Assembly: GCA_964554795.1 (NCBI GenBank)
Contig: CAZKQB010000039.1
Coordinates: 1-33,695, forward strand
Direction: 5' to 3'
Source of the DNA: SFHK01 sp964554795
Lineage (GTDB): Bacteria > Bacillota > Clostridia > Christensenellales > Aristaeellaceae
DNA: 33,695 nt
Below the pieces are notes generated by a model. That model did no database searches, was not told the DNA's origin, and saw only the letters and a program-made list of their open reading frames with translations. A program made the position numbers and the translations under genes. How positions within the stretch are numbered: the stretch's first letter is position 1; each line of letters starts with the position of its first letter. Shown piece by piece: positions 21,069 through 28,384 of this stretch.

Positions 21069-22117
21069 TGCACGTAACCGGTCACATCCACGAGATCGTA
21101 ATACTCGCGTTCAAAGACCATGGGAGACAGCGCCTCGTCGAAGGATACGTCGATGATTTTGTTTCCCTTAATGCCCACGGCGCGGCCGCCAACGTCGTTT
21201 TTCAGAAGCTCCACGGCATGCGCCCCGGTGCGCGTGGCCAGAATTCGATCGTTGGCCGTAGGACTTCCGCCGCGCTGCGTGTAGCCTAACACAGTCGCGC
21301 GCGTCTCGTGCCCACTCAGCGCCTCGATCACCTCGGCATACTGGCTGCTGGTCACATGCTCACGGGTAATGTGCAGCTTGGGATATTCCTTCTTGAGCGC
21401 CTTCAGATCCGTCTTCAGCGAATCCTGCGCGCCCTCAGCAAAGATCAGAATCATCGAGCGCTTGCCGCCGATCACGCCCTTGTGCACAGTGTCGGCCACC
21501 TCCTCCAGCGTCCACGGCACCTCGGGAATGATCGCCATTTCCGCGCCGCAGGCCACGGCGGTATGCACGGCAATATCGCCGCAGTGGCGGCCCATTACGG
21601 TAACAATGGACGCGCGCTCGTGTGCCTCACCGGTGTCACGGATGCGGTTGACCGCCTCAACAGCCGTATTCAGGGCCGTGTCAAAGCCGATAGTGAACTC
21701 AGTGTAGTTCAGGTCGTTGTCGATCGTGCCGGGAACGCCGATTGTAGGCATGCCCAGCTTATTGAGCGCACGTGCGCCGGCATAGGTTCCGTTTCCGCCG
21801 ATACACACAAGACCCTCAACACCCAGCGCGCGAAGGTTGCGCACGGCTTCCTTCTGCACGGCCTCCTTATGGAAATCCAGGCAGCGGGCAGTCATCAGCA
21901 TCGTTCCGCCCTTATGGATGATGCCGGACACGCTGCGGGAATTCATTTCTACATAATCGTCCTCGGTCGTCAGGGACTTCATCAGCAAGCCGTTATAGCC
22001 GCGCTTAAAGCCAACCACGGACATTTGGTTGCTCAGCGCCGTACGAACGACGGCGCGAATCGCAGCATTCATGCCGGGCGCGTCGCCGCCGGAAGTCAAT
22101 ACGCCTATCCGCTTCAT
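21065..22117 (-). CDS. pfkA: 6-phosphofructokinase, ATP type
   Basis: The enzyme phosphorylates fructose 6-phosphate, the committed step of glycolysis. The 350-residue protein has the family N-terminus GVLTSGGDAPGMNAAIRAVV, the substrate motif VPGTIDNDL (129-136, catalytic Asp in TIDND) and VMGRHCGDIAVHTAVACGAE. The motif at 107-110 is GGNG; the glycine after it and PGTIDND (not PKTIDND) point to ATP rather than pyrophosphate as donor. The Asp of the classical GGDG is Asn here. At 350 residues it is longer than the 320-residue enterobacterial form. It has its own strong promoter and is coupled to rlmD. AAGGAGG precedes the ATG. Confidence 0.93.
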   Translation of the reverse strand: MKRIGVLTSGGDAPGMNAAIRAVVRTALSNQMSVVGFKRGYNGLLMKSLTTEDDYVEMNSRSVSGIIHKGGTMLMTARCLDFHKEAVQKEAVRNLRALGVEGLVCIGGNGTYAGARALNKLGMPTIGVPGTIDNDLNYTEFTIGFDTALNTAVEAVNRIRDTGEAHERASIVTVMGRHCGDIAVHTAVACGAEMAIIPEVPWTLEEVADTVHKGVIGGKRSMILIFAEGAQDSLKTDLKALKKEYPKLHITREHVTSSQYAEVIEALSGHETRATVLGYTQRGGSPTANDRILATRTGAHAVELLKNDVGGRAVGIKGNKIIDVSFDEALSPMVFEREYYDLVDVTGYVQ

Positions 22118-22148
22118 GGATGGATTCTCCTCCTTTGTCTATATCCGT

Positions 22149-22178
22149 CGCCCGAAGCGGAAATCCGCCTTGCGGGCG
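22149..22178 (-). other. Hairpin in the pfkA leader
   Basis: In the leader, CGCCCG pairs with CGGGCG and an inner GCGG pairs with CCGC, with a small internal loop. It has no U-run and lies about 30 nt before the pfkA start. It may be a stabilising or regulatory 5' structure. Confidence 0.4.
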
Positions 22179-22201
22179 AGAATTTTCACATCTCTGCTTG
22201 C

Positions 22202-22230
22202 ATTATAAACGATGATGTGTTAATGTTCAA
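22202..22230 (-). promoter_or_regulatory. pfkA-rlmD promoter
   Basis: TTGAAC (22225-22230), a 17-bp spacer and TATAAT (22202-22207) on the minus strand. The leader is about 80 nt. On the plus strand, TTGACC at 22236-22241 with a poor -10 is the best candidate for the divergent methyltransferase operon. Confidence 0.85.
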
Positions 22231-22315
22231 GAACCGGCTTTTGACCGAAGCTCAACAATGCTGTTAAACGTCCGCTCATCTTTTCGCGGGCACAGCCTTT
22301 CAAAGGAGCATGCTC

Positions 22316-23086
22316 ATGGAACGGATTACCAGTGCGTCCAATCCGGTAGTCAAGCGCTTGAAGGCGCTGCGCGAGGCGAAGGCGCGGCAGGAAAGCGGCC
22401 TGTTTCTCGTGGAAGGCGAGGTTATGATTCGCGAGGCGCTATCCTGTGGTCTGACGCCCGCTGAGGCGCTGGCTGAGGCAGAGAGCGCGCTCACGGAAGC
22501 ACTTACGCGCGCCGGCGCTGTCGTTCGGTTGGCCGTACGCGCCGCTATTGAGGCCGCGTGCGATACGAAAACGCCGCAGGGCGTATGCGCGTCCTTCTCG
22601 ATGCCGCGTTTGACGCACATTCCTGCCGATGCACACAGGCTCGTGGCGTTGGACGGCGTTCAGGATCCCGGGAACCTCGGTACGATCTGGCGCACAGCCG
22701 ATGCGGCAGGCTTCGACGCGCTTCTGCTGGGCGCAGGTTGCGCCGACCCCTGGTCGCCGAAGGTGCAGCGTGCCAGCATGGGCAGCGGCTTTCGCGTAGC
22801 CGTAGTGCCGGACGAATTGCCGCTTCTGCTTTCCCGCGCACAGGCAGACGGCTTCCGCATCGTCGTATCTGCGCTGGACGGCGCGCCGCTGTATGCGCGT
22901 ACGCAGCCAAAGCCTGGTGAACGACTCGTGCTCGTCATCGGCAACGAAGCGCACGGCGTATCCCCTGAGGTACAGCAAATGGCCGATGTAAAACTGAAAA
23001 TTCCGATGCGCGGCAAAGCAGAATCCCTGAACGCCGCCGTCGCCGCCGGAATTCTGATGTATGAACTAACAAAAGAAAGCGAGTAG
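22316..23086 (+). CDS. SpoU/TrmH-family RNA 2'-O-methyltransferase
   Basis: SpoU-family enzymes methylate the 2'-OH of rRNA or tRNA nucleotides using S-adenosylmethionine in a trefoil-knot fold. The 256-residue protein has an N-terminal substrate-binding domain (NPVVKRLKALREAKARQESG, LFLVEGEVMIREAL). The knot motifs follow: VALDGVQDPGNLGTIWRTAD, LVLVIGNEAHGVSPEVQQ and IPMRGKAESLNAAVAAGILM. I use the second ATG (22316), because AAGGAG lies seven bases ahead of it; the ATG at 22310 is one base from that site. It is the first gene of a four-gene run with two SGNH hydrolases and an isomerase, to which no functional link is obvious. Confidence 0.9.
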   Translation: MERITSASNPVVKRLKALREAKARQESGLFLVEGEVMIREALSCGLTPAEALAEAESALTEALTRAGAVVRLAVRAAIEAACDTKTPQGVCASFSMPRLTHIPADAHRLVALDGVQDPGNLGTIWRTADAAGFDALLLGAGCADPWSPKVQRASMGSGFRVAVVPDELPLLLSRAQADGFRIVVSALDGAPLYARTQPKPGERLVLVIGNEAHGVSPEVQQMADVKLKIPMRGKAESLNAAVAAGILMYELTKESE

Positions 23087-23092
23087 ATGCAC

Positions 23093-23752
23093 ATGATTCT
23101 CAAGGGCGCAACGGTAAACTTCCTTGGTGACAGCATCACGCAGGGCGTAGGCGCATCCTGCACGGAAAACCGCTATACCGACGTGTTCGCGCGCGAATTC
23201 GGCCTGAAGACCGTGAACAATTACGGCATTTCCGGCACGCGCATTGCCCGGCAGCAGCACCCGGAGGCGGACAGTCCGCTCTACGATCTGGATTTCTGCC
23301 GCCGTTTCCCCGAAATGGATGCAAACGCCGACGCGGTCGTCGTATTCGGCGGCACCAACGATTTCGGGCACGGCGACGCGCCGCTCGGCACGTTTTCCGA
23401 CCACACGCCGGACACGTTCGCCGGCGCGTGCCATTATCTGATGAACGGCCTTCTGGAAATGTACGTCGGAAAGCCTGTCGTCATCTTAACTCCCCTGCAC
23501 CGCTGGAACGAGGACTCCCTGCGTGGCGACCGCAAGGCCAATGACGTCGCGCCGCTGTCCGCCTACCGAGATATCCTGCTCAGGGTAGCGGAATTCTACT
23601 CGCTGCCCGTGCTCGATTTGTACGCATGCAGCGGAATTCAGCCTGCAAACGCAATCTGCCGCGCGCGGCTTCTGCCCGACGGTCTGCATCCCAGCGACGA
23701 GGGACACGCCCTCATTGCCCACCGCGTAGGCAAGTTCCTGGAAAGCCTTTAA
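23093..23752 (+). CDS. SGNH/GDSL-family hydrolase, copy 1
   Basis: SGNH hydrolases are esterases or lipases, many acting on acetylated sugars. The 219-residue protein has block I FLGDSITQGVGAS (catalytic Ser14), block III VVFGGTNDFGHGD, where the Asn helps form the oxyanion hole, and block V LLPDGLHPSDEGHALIAHRV with catalytic Asp and His. No signal peptide is present, so it should be cytosolic. I start at the second ATG (23093), since this gives the same length and N-terminus (MILKGATVNF) as copy 2; an ATG at 23087 directly after the previous stop would add two residues. Neither has a strong ribosome site. The next genes suggest carbohydrate metabolism. Confidence 0.88.
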   Translation: MILKGATVNFLGDSITQGVGASCTENRYTDVFAREFGLKTVNNYGISGTRIARQQHPEADSPLYDLDFCRRFPEMDANADAVVVFGGTNDFGHGDAPLGTFSDHTPDTFAGACHYLMNGLLEMYVGKPVVILTPLHRWNEDSLRGDRKANDVAPLSAYRDILLRVAEFYSLPVLDLYACSGIQPANAICRARLLPDGLHPSDEGHALIAHRVGKFLESL

Positions 23753-23773
23753 AAGAAAGCGGGGCGTTTTCGC

Positions 23774-24433
23774 ATGCTTCTCAGAGGTGCAACGATCAAC
23801 TTCATCGGCGACAGCATCACAGAGGGCGTAGGCGCATCTCGTGTGGAAAACCGCTATACCGACGTGCTCGCGCGCGAATTCGGCCTGAAGTCCGCCAATA
23901 ACTACGGCATTTCCGGCACGCGCCTTGCCAAACAAAAGAGCCCGACCGTCGGCAACCCCACCTTCGACCGGGACTTTTGCAGCCGCTACGCTGAAATGGA
24001 CCCAAGCGCCGATGCGGTTGTCGTATTCGGCGGCACCAACGATTTCGGTCACGGCGACGCGCCGCTCGGCACGTTTTCCGACCGCACGCCGGACACGTTC
24101 ACCGGCGCGTGCCATTATCTGATGAACGGCCTTCTGGAAATGTACGTCGGAAAGCCCGTCGTCATCCTAACCCCCCTGCACCGCTGGAACGAGGACTGCC
24201 TGCGCGGCGACGTGAAAGCAGAGGACGTTGCGCCGCTGTCCGCCTACCGCGAGATCCTGCTCAGGGTGGCGGAATTCTACTCGCTGCCCGTGCTCGATCT
24301 GTACGCATGCAGCGGAATTCAGCCGATGAACGCACGCAATCGCTCGCAGCTCGCGCCGGACGGCGTGCATCCCAACGATGCGGGGTATGCCATCCTGGCC
24401 CACCGCATCGGTCAATTTCTTGAAAGCCTGTAA
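23774..24433 (+). CDS. SGNH/GDSL-family hydrolase, copy 2
   Basis: This is the tandem paralogue of the preceding gene and has the same length of 219 residues. It keeps all catalytic blocks: FIGDSITEGVGAS with Ser14, VVFGGTNDFGHGD and LAPDGVHPNDAGYAILAHRI with the Asp/His pair. The variable parts are residues about 40-80 and the stretch before block V, where substrate loops would lie, so the copies may differ in substrate. The middle third is almost identical at DNA level, which suggests recent gene conversion. The ribosome site is weak. The isomerase gene follows 21 bp later. Confidence 0.88.
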   Translation: MLLRGATINFIGDSITEGVGASRVENRYTDVLAREFGLKSANNYGISGTRLAKQKSPTVGNPTFDRDFCSRYAEMDPSADAVVVFGGTNDFGHGDAPLGTFSDRTPDTFTGACHYLMNGLLEMYVGKPVVILTPLHRWNEDCLRGDVKAEDVAPLSAYREILLRVAEFYSLPVLDLYACSGIQPMNARNRSQLAPDGVHPNDAGYAILAHRIGQFLESL

Positions 24434-24454
24434 GCATGGCGAAAGGAGATCAGC

Positions 24455-25207
24455 ATGAGACTTTGCGTACCGATTCCCTGCTTTTTCTCCAAAATGGACT
24501 TCGCAGACGCCCTGCGCCACGTAAGGGCGCTGGGCTATGATGCCGCCGAGGGCTACGATTGGCGCGGCTTCGATTTTCCCGCTGTCCGCCGCGCGCTCGA
24601 CGAAACCGGCGTGGAGCTTATAAGCCTGTGCACGACGGAATTCCGCATGACCGATCCGGCGTTTCGCGGCGCGTGGCTAAACGGTCTGCACGAAAGCTGC
24701 GCCGCCGCGCGGTTGCTGGGCGTTCGCCGCTTGATTACGCAGGTCGGCCCCGACACCGGCGCACCGCGCGCCGCTCAGCAGGAAAGCATCGTTCAAGCTC
24801 TGAAGGACGCCCTTCCCATCCTGGAGGACAACGGTATAACCCTGATGATCGAGCCTCTCAACACGCTCTTTAACCATCCCGGCTATTACCTTTGGTCATC
24901 CGCCCAGGGCTTCGACATCCTCCGCGAGGTCGATCACCCGCTCGTTAAAATGGTATACGACATCTACCACCAGCAGGTGATGGAGGGCAACATCATCCCC
25001 AGCATCGTGAACCACCTTGACCTCATCGCCCACCTGCACGCCGCCGGTCATCCCGGCCGCCATGAGCTGCAGATCGGCGAAAACGACTACCATTTTATTT
25101 TCGCCGCCATCGACCGCGCGGGCTACACAGGCGCATGCGGTCTGGAGTATAACCCCACTCTTCCCGCAGAGGAAAGCCTGAAAACCGCCCGCGCCCTGTA
25201 CGCGTAG
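24455..25207 (+). CDS. Sugar isomerase/epimerase, hydroxypyruvate-isomerase-like
   Basis: The 250-residue protein belongs to the TIM-barrel AP-endonuclease-2-like superfamily. Metal-binding acids and histidines are visible in order: GITLMIEPLN (Glu), MVYDIYHQQVMEGN (Asp and His), AHLHAAGHPGRHEL (His and substrate Arg), GLEYNPT (last Glu). The HPGRHEL and DIYHQQ patterns are those of hydroxypyruvate isomerase and related ketose epimerases. The actual sugar is not certain. GAAAGGAG precedes the ATG. It closes the operon with the two SGNH hydrolases, so deacylation followed by isomerisation of a sugar derivative is possible. Confidence 0.85.
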   Translation: MRLCVPIPCFFSKMDFADALRHVRALGYDAAEGYDWRGFDFPAVRRALDETGVELISLCTTEFRMTDPAFRGAWLNGLHESCAAARLLGVRRLITQVGPDTGAPRAAQQESIVQALKDALPILEDNGITLMIEPLNTLFNHPGYYLWSSAQGFDILREVDHPLVKMVYDIYHQQVMEGNIIPSIVNHLDLIAHLHAAGHPGRHELQIGENDYHFIFAAIDRAGYTGACGLEYNPTLPAEESLKTARALYA

Positions 25208-25220
25208 ACATGAAACAGCC

Positions 25221-25260
25221 GCCGGGCATTCATGGCTCCTTCAGCCTTTGGATGCCCGGC
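25221..25260. terminator. Hairpin between convergent genes
   Basis: A 9-bp perfect stem GCCGGGCAT / ATGCCCGGC has an inner GGCT / AGCC pair. It lies between the isomerase gene (+) and the coiled-coil protein gene (-). T-runs are poor on both sides, so termination strength is uncertain. Confidence 0.55.
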
Positions 25261-25278
25261 AGCCCTTTGGGAAAACGT

Positions 25279-25830
25279 TCAGCCCTTTGAAAGCTGGAAG
25301 ACCGCATTGTACTCGCTCCCCCGGTCACTCACGCCGCTGATAAAGCCGGAAAAATCCGATTGATATGTCCTTGACCGATATGCGTTCAACGGGTTATATA
25401 TCACCTTATAGCTCCCATCCCTGTAAAGCGCGACGCAGTCGTAAGCGCCCGCATTCAGGTAATATGGCGCCGTTTCATAAAGATCTGTCAGCAGTATAAA
25501 CTCCACAAAGCAAACCATATCGCCAAAAAGCTTCTGCGCAGTTTCACCCGCTTCCGGCAGAATCGGATCAGCGATATAAAACACCCGCGTGCTCCGAATT
25601 TCGAGGTGACCGTTTCCGCATCCAACGTCCTGATGCCTTTGCTTCCAGTTTTCCTTCAATGTGTCAATTGCCTTGGAGATGATCTCTTCATCCCGCTGCA
25701 GCCGGGCAATCTCTTCGTCAATCCGTGTCCGCTCCGCAAGAAGCTCCTCCAGCGTCTTTCCGTCATTCGCCTCTGCCGGCGCGAAGCCTGCAAGCAGCAG
25801 CACGAGCAGCGCACAAAGCCATTTCCTCAT
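25279..25830 (-). CDS. Secreted coiled-coil protein of unknown function
   Basis: The family is not recognised. The 183-residue product has a signal peptide (MRKWLCALLVLLLAGFAPAEA) and a charged coiled coil at about 25-65 (LEELLAERTRIDEEIARLQR). The C-terminal part is mixed alpha/beta (HLEIRSTRVFYIADPILPEA, YDCVALYRDGSYKVIYNPLN). A Cys in the signal region (LC at 5-6) is not at a lipobox position. I start at the ATG at 25830, with AAGGAG 11 bases upstream; a GTG 12 bases earlier overlaps that site. It lies 22 bp after the GNAT gene and could be in its operon. Confidence 0.7.
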   Translation of the reverse strand: MRKWLCALLVLLLAGFAPAEANDGKTLEELLAERTRIDEEIARLQRDEEIISKAIDTLKENWKQRHQDVGCGNGHLEIRSTRVFYIADPILPEAGETAQKLFGDMVCFVEFILLTDLYETAPYYLNAGAYDCVALYRDGSYKVIYNPLNAYRSRTYQSDFSGFISGVSDRGSEYNAVFQLSKG

Positions 25831-25852
25831 AATGGCGCCCACTCCTTCCCAT

Positions 25853-26368
25853 TCAAAGCGCCTTCTGCCTTTTCACGCCCACATACGGCCCATCCTGACA
25901 ACGCCCGATGGCATGGTAGCCCAGCGCCTCGTAGTAATCGTTTAAAAACACGCTGTCTGCCGCGCAGTCCAGGCGCATATACCGTTTGCCGCGCGCACGC
26001 CCTAGCGCCTCCACAGCTGTAAGCAGCGCTCGACCTGCGCCCGACGCGGTCGTATCTGCCACGAGATTATGAACATAAATGGCCGCCTTCTCCTCGTCCT
26101 CTTCCCAGCGCTCATCCTCCGGAAGAAGCACCACTGCGCTGGCGATTTTTCCCGCAGCCGCATCCGCCAGCACGTACAAGCGGCTCTTCTCCTGCATTTC
26201 CCGGTAATAGTCCGCCGGGTAGACAGACAGATAATCATAGTCATTCCACTGCCGAATGCCCTTCTCGTCCATCCAGTGAACCCGTTTTTCATATAGAGAA
26301 AAGATTTCGCCGATCTCCTCCGGCCTCGCCGGGCGCAACGCGTATTTCTCCCTTTCTCTCCTACACAT
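25853..26368 (-). CDS. GNAT acetyltransferase
   Basis: The product (171 residues from this start) has GNAT features: YALRPARPEEIGEIFSLYEK, RLYVLADAAAGKIASAVVLL, AAIYVHNLVADTTASGAGRA with the acetyl-CoA loop, then MRLDCAADSVFLNDYYEALG. The C-terminal pattern (LDC ... LNDYYEALGY) is typical of small predicted acetyltransferases of unknown substrate. The start is uncertain: this ATG overlaps the upstream gene by 8 bp, and an in-frame ATG at 26392 adds eight residues; neither has a strong site. It is translated after the zinc-ribbon membrane protein gene. Confidence 0.78.
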   Translation of the reverse strand: MCRREREKYALRPARPEEIGEIFSLYEKRVHWMDEKGIRQWNDYDYLSVYPADYYREMQEKSRLYVLADAAAGKIASAVVLLPEDERWEEDEEKAAIYVHNLVADTTASGAGRALLTAVEALGRARGKRYMRLDCAADSVFLNDYYEALGYHAIGRCQDGPYVGVKRQKAL

Positions 26369-27140
26369 TCGTTTCGCCCCGTCCTTCCTCATAGACGGGT
26401 GCCACCGTCGCAGACGGCGACTGTACCCGCGCTTCCTTCACGCTCATGCGCCCAAGCAGGAAGCCCAACAGTGCAAGCAGCAGCATCAGCACAATGATAA
26501 CCGCCGCTTGTCCCGCGCGCAGCATGGATTTTTTTCGTTTTTGTCGTGCGCTTTCCTGCGGCGCTCTCTGCTGCCGCGCACCTTCCGTCCGTCTGTCGCT
26601 GAACGCCTTTTCGTTGAATCTCGTCAGCACCTCGCGTTGCCCGCGTCCACAGCGAATGCAGCTCTCCGAGGTCAGCAGATTGATGCGCCCGCATACGCAG
26701 CGCCAGAAATTCTTCTGCGTTTGCGGAAACTGCACCGCGTCGTCGCCCGCTGCTGCCCGAAGACGATCCAACGCCTCGCCCTTCAAAACCGGTTGCTCGC
26801 CGATATCCACCAAATCGCCGTCCGCCGGCTTCCATATGGTTCCGTCCTCAAATGCAACGAGGGTGAAATACATTTCCACATGGTCGGCATTCAAAAAGTC
26901 CACCAGCGAATGCACCAGCTTAAACCCGCTGCGAGGCTTCACAAGCATCTCGTCCACGGTGATATTCTCGGTTACATCGGCGCGTGTAAAACCATTATAC
27001 CAGCGCGTTGTCGCGGAATAGGCAACCACGGCGCGGTCGGACAGGTTAAACAGGCGAATATATGCGCGCGTATGGCCATTGTCATCCATTAAAAGCTCAT
27101 ACCCGCGCAGCTCGATCGGGCAGGACAGATCTACGATCAA
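26361..27140 (-). CDS. Zinc-ribbon, single-span membrane protein of unknown function
   Basis: The 259-residue product has no family I can name. Residues 1-115 look like a beta-rich domain (CPIELRGYELLMDDNGHTRA, AYIRLFNLSDRAVVAYSATT). A zinc ribbon follows with Cys148, Cys150, Cys161 and Cys164 (WRCVCGRINLLTSESCIRCG). Next come a basic linker (RQKRKKSMLR) and one membrane helix at about 210-231 (AAVIIVLMLLLALLGFLLGR), with a short tail outside. By the positive-inside rule the large N-terminal part is cytoplasmic. The start is TTG at 27138-27140 behind GGAGGAG; no ATG fits. It comes first in a run with GNAT and perhaps the secreted coiled-coil gene. Confidence 0.75.
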   Translation of the reverse strand: MIVDLSCPIELRGYELLMDDNGHTRAYIRLFNLSDRAVVAYSATTRWYNGFTRADVTENITVDEMLVKPRSGFKLVHSLVDFLNADHVEMYFTLVAFEDGTIWKPADGDLVDIGEQPVLKGEALDRLRAAAGDDAVQFPQTQKNFWRCVCGRINLLTSESCIRCGRGQREVLTRFNEKAFSDRRTEGARQQRAPQESARQKRKKSMLRAGQAAVIIVLMLLLALLGFLLGRMSVKEARVQSPSATVAPVYEEGRGETNV

Positions 27141-27169
27141 AGCGCTCTCCTCCGAATTGCATTTGGAAA

Positions 27170-27190
27170 ATTATAACAGGTGATTGTTAT
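27170..27190 (-). promoter_or_regulatory. Promoter -10 and dyad between divergent genes
   Basis: TATAAT on the minus strand (27170-27175) lies about 30 bp before the zinc-ribbon gene; the -35 is poor. The dyad ATAACA-6-TGTTAT at 27173-27190 overlaps it and could be an operator acting on this gene or on the divergent dehydrogenase gene. No clear plus-strand promoter is visible for the latter. Confidence 0.5.
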
Positions 27191-27276
27191 CTCCATATGA
27201 ACCCCCGGATTCGCGCATAACCGACGCGATTTTCGGCAAAGCTGAAGCCAAATCGATCCGTTCCGAGGTGTTATTT

Positions 27277-28272
27277 ATGGAAACAATCGCCTTTTTTGAC
27301 GCCCGCTCCTATGACCGCACCTGGTTCGACCGCCTGAACTCCGCCTATCGGCTTCGCTATATCGAAAAGGCGTTTTCCCCCGAAACCGCGCGGGAGGCAA
27401 ACGGCTGCCGCGCGATGGTCGCCTTCGTGAACGACCGGCTGGACGAGGCGTCGCTGAAGGCTGCCTATGAGGTCGGCATCCGCCTGATCTGCATGCGCTG
27501 CGCGGGCTATAACAATGCAGACCTTGCCGCAGCGGAGAAGCTGGGACTTACCATAACCACGGCTGCCAACTATTCTCCTCACGCCGTGGCAGAGCATGCC
27601 ATGGCTCTAACGCTGGCGCTCAACCGCCGCCTGCACGTTTCGTTCCGCCGCACGCGCGCATTTGACTTCACCCTGCACGGCCTGACCGGCTTCGACCTGT
27701 ACGGTAAAACCGCCGGCATTGTCGGCACCGGCCGCATCGGCCGCGCCTACGAGCGCATCTGCCGCGGCTTCGACATGCGCACAATCGCCTACGATCCCTT
27801 CCCGGCAACGGAAAGCGGCATTTCGTATGTGTCGCTGGATGAGCTGCTATTTGAAAGCGACATAATCTCGCTTCACTGCCCGCTCACGCCCGAAAGCCGT
27901 CACATGATCGGCGAAAAGGAGCTTAAGCGCATGAAACGCAGCGCGCTTTTAATCAACACGTCGCGAGGCGCACTGATCGACAGCTACGCTCTTCTGAACG
28001 CGCTTCGGCAGGGAGAAATTCGCGGTGCAGCGCTGGATGTATACGAGAAGGAAAGCGGTATATTCCACCACGATACCAGCGATTCCTCCGACCGCGACGA
28101 ACACCTTTCCCTGCTCGTCACGCTGCCAAACGCCATCGTAACCGCGCACCAGGGCTTTTTGACCGATGAAGCCCTCTCGGAAATCGCCGCCTCCGTGCTC
28201 ACCACGCTGGATCAGTTCTTCTCCGGCCGCACGCCCGCAACCGCAGTCACGAAGCGGCTGCAATTCGCGTAG
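27277..28272 (+). CDS. D-lactate dehydrogenase / D-2-hydroxyacid dehydrogenase
   Basis: The enzyme reduces a 2-keto acid, probably pyruvate, with NADH, regenerating NAD in fermentation. The 331-residue protein matches the length of E. coli LdhA. The NAD-binding glycines are in KTAGIVGTGRIGRAYERICR (150-155). Catalytic residues lie in LLINTSRGALIDSYALLNAL (Arg), DVYEKESGIF (Glu) and IVTAHQGFLTDEAL (His). The HQGFLTDEAL ending and MRCAGYNNADL are typical of D-lactate dehydrogenases rather than phosphoglycerate dehydrogenases. I chose ATG 27277, with GAGGTG upstream, over an earlier frame opening at 27184 that has no site. Confidence 0.87.
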   Translation: METIAFFDARSYDRTWFDRLNSAYRLRYIEKAFSPETAREANGCRAMVAFVNDRLDEASLKAAYEVGIRLICMRCAGYNNADLAAAEKLGLTITTAANYSPHAVAEHAMALTLALNRRLHVSFRRTRAFDFTLHGLTGFDLYGKTAGIVGTGRIGRAYERICRGFDMRTIAYDPFPATESGISYVSLDELLFESDIISLHCPLTPESRHMIGEKELKRMKRSALLINTSRGALIDSYALLNALRQGEIRGAALDVYEKESGIFHHDTSDSSDRDEHLSLLVTLPNAIVTAHQGFLTDEALSEIAASVLTTLDQFFSGRTPATAVTKRLQFA

Positions 28273-28317
28273 CACCCTCCGCCTTTGGGCCGCTTGGATA
28301 AATAACGCGCGCAGGCG

Positions 28318-28346
28318 TTGAAATCCGTGCCCGTCGGGCGTATAAT
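28318..28346 (+). promoter_or_regulatory. Promoter of the KDPG aldolase gene, with spacer dyad
   Basis: TTGAAA (28318-28323), exactly 17 bp, then TATAAT (28341-28346). The spacer holds GCCCGTCGGGC, arms of 5 bp around one base, well placed for a repressor to block RNA polymerase. Confidence 0.85.
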
Positions 28347-28384
28347 AAGGATGCAATTCATCTGCATACCGGGAGGGATTTACA

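Larger units (their letters stand above)
23071..24433 (+). repeat. Tandem gene duplication of about 680 bp
   Basis: The two SGNH hydrolase genes are direct tandem copies. Both units start with the word AAAAGAAAGCG (23071 and 23751), and both genes encode 219 residues. Identity is uneven: about 178 bp (23339-23517 against 24020-24198) show six differences by eye, while the preceding 120 bp differ at roughly a third of positions. Confidence 0.85.

Noticed and set aside
27184..27276. Longer N-terminus for D-lactate dehydrogenase
   Set aside because: The extra 31 residues are not family-like and have no ribosome site; the ATG at 27277 gives the normal length.
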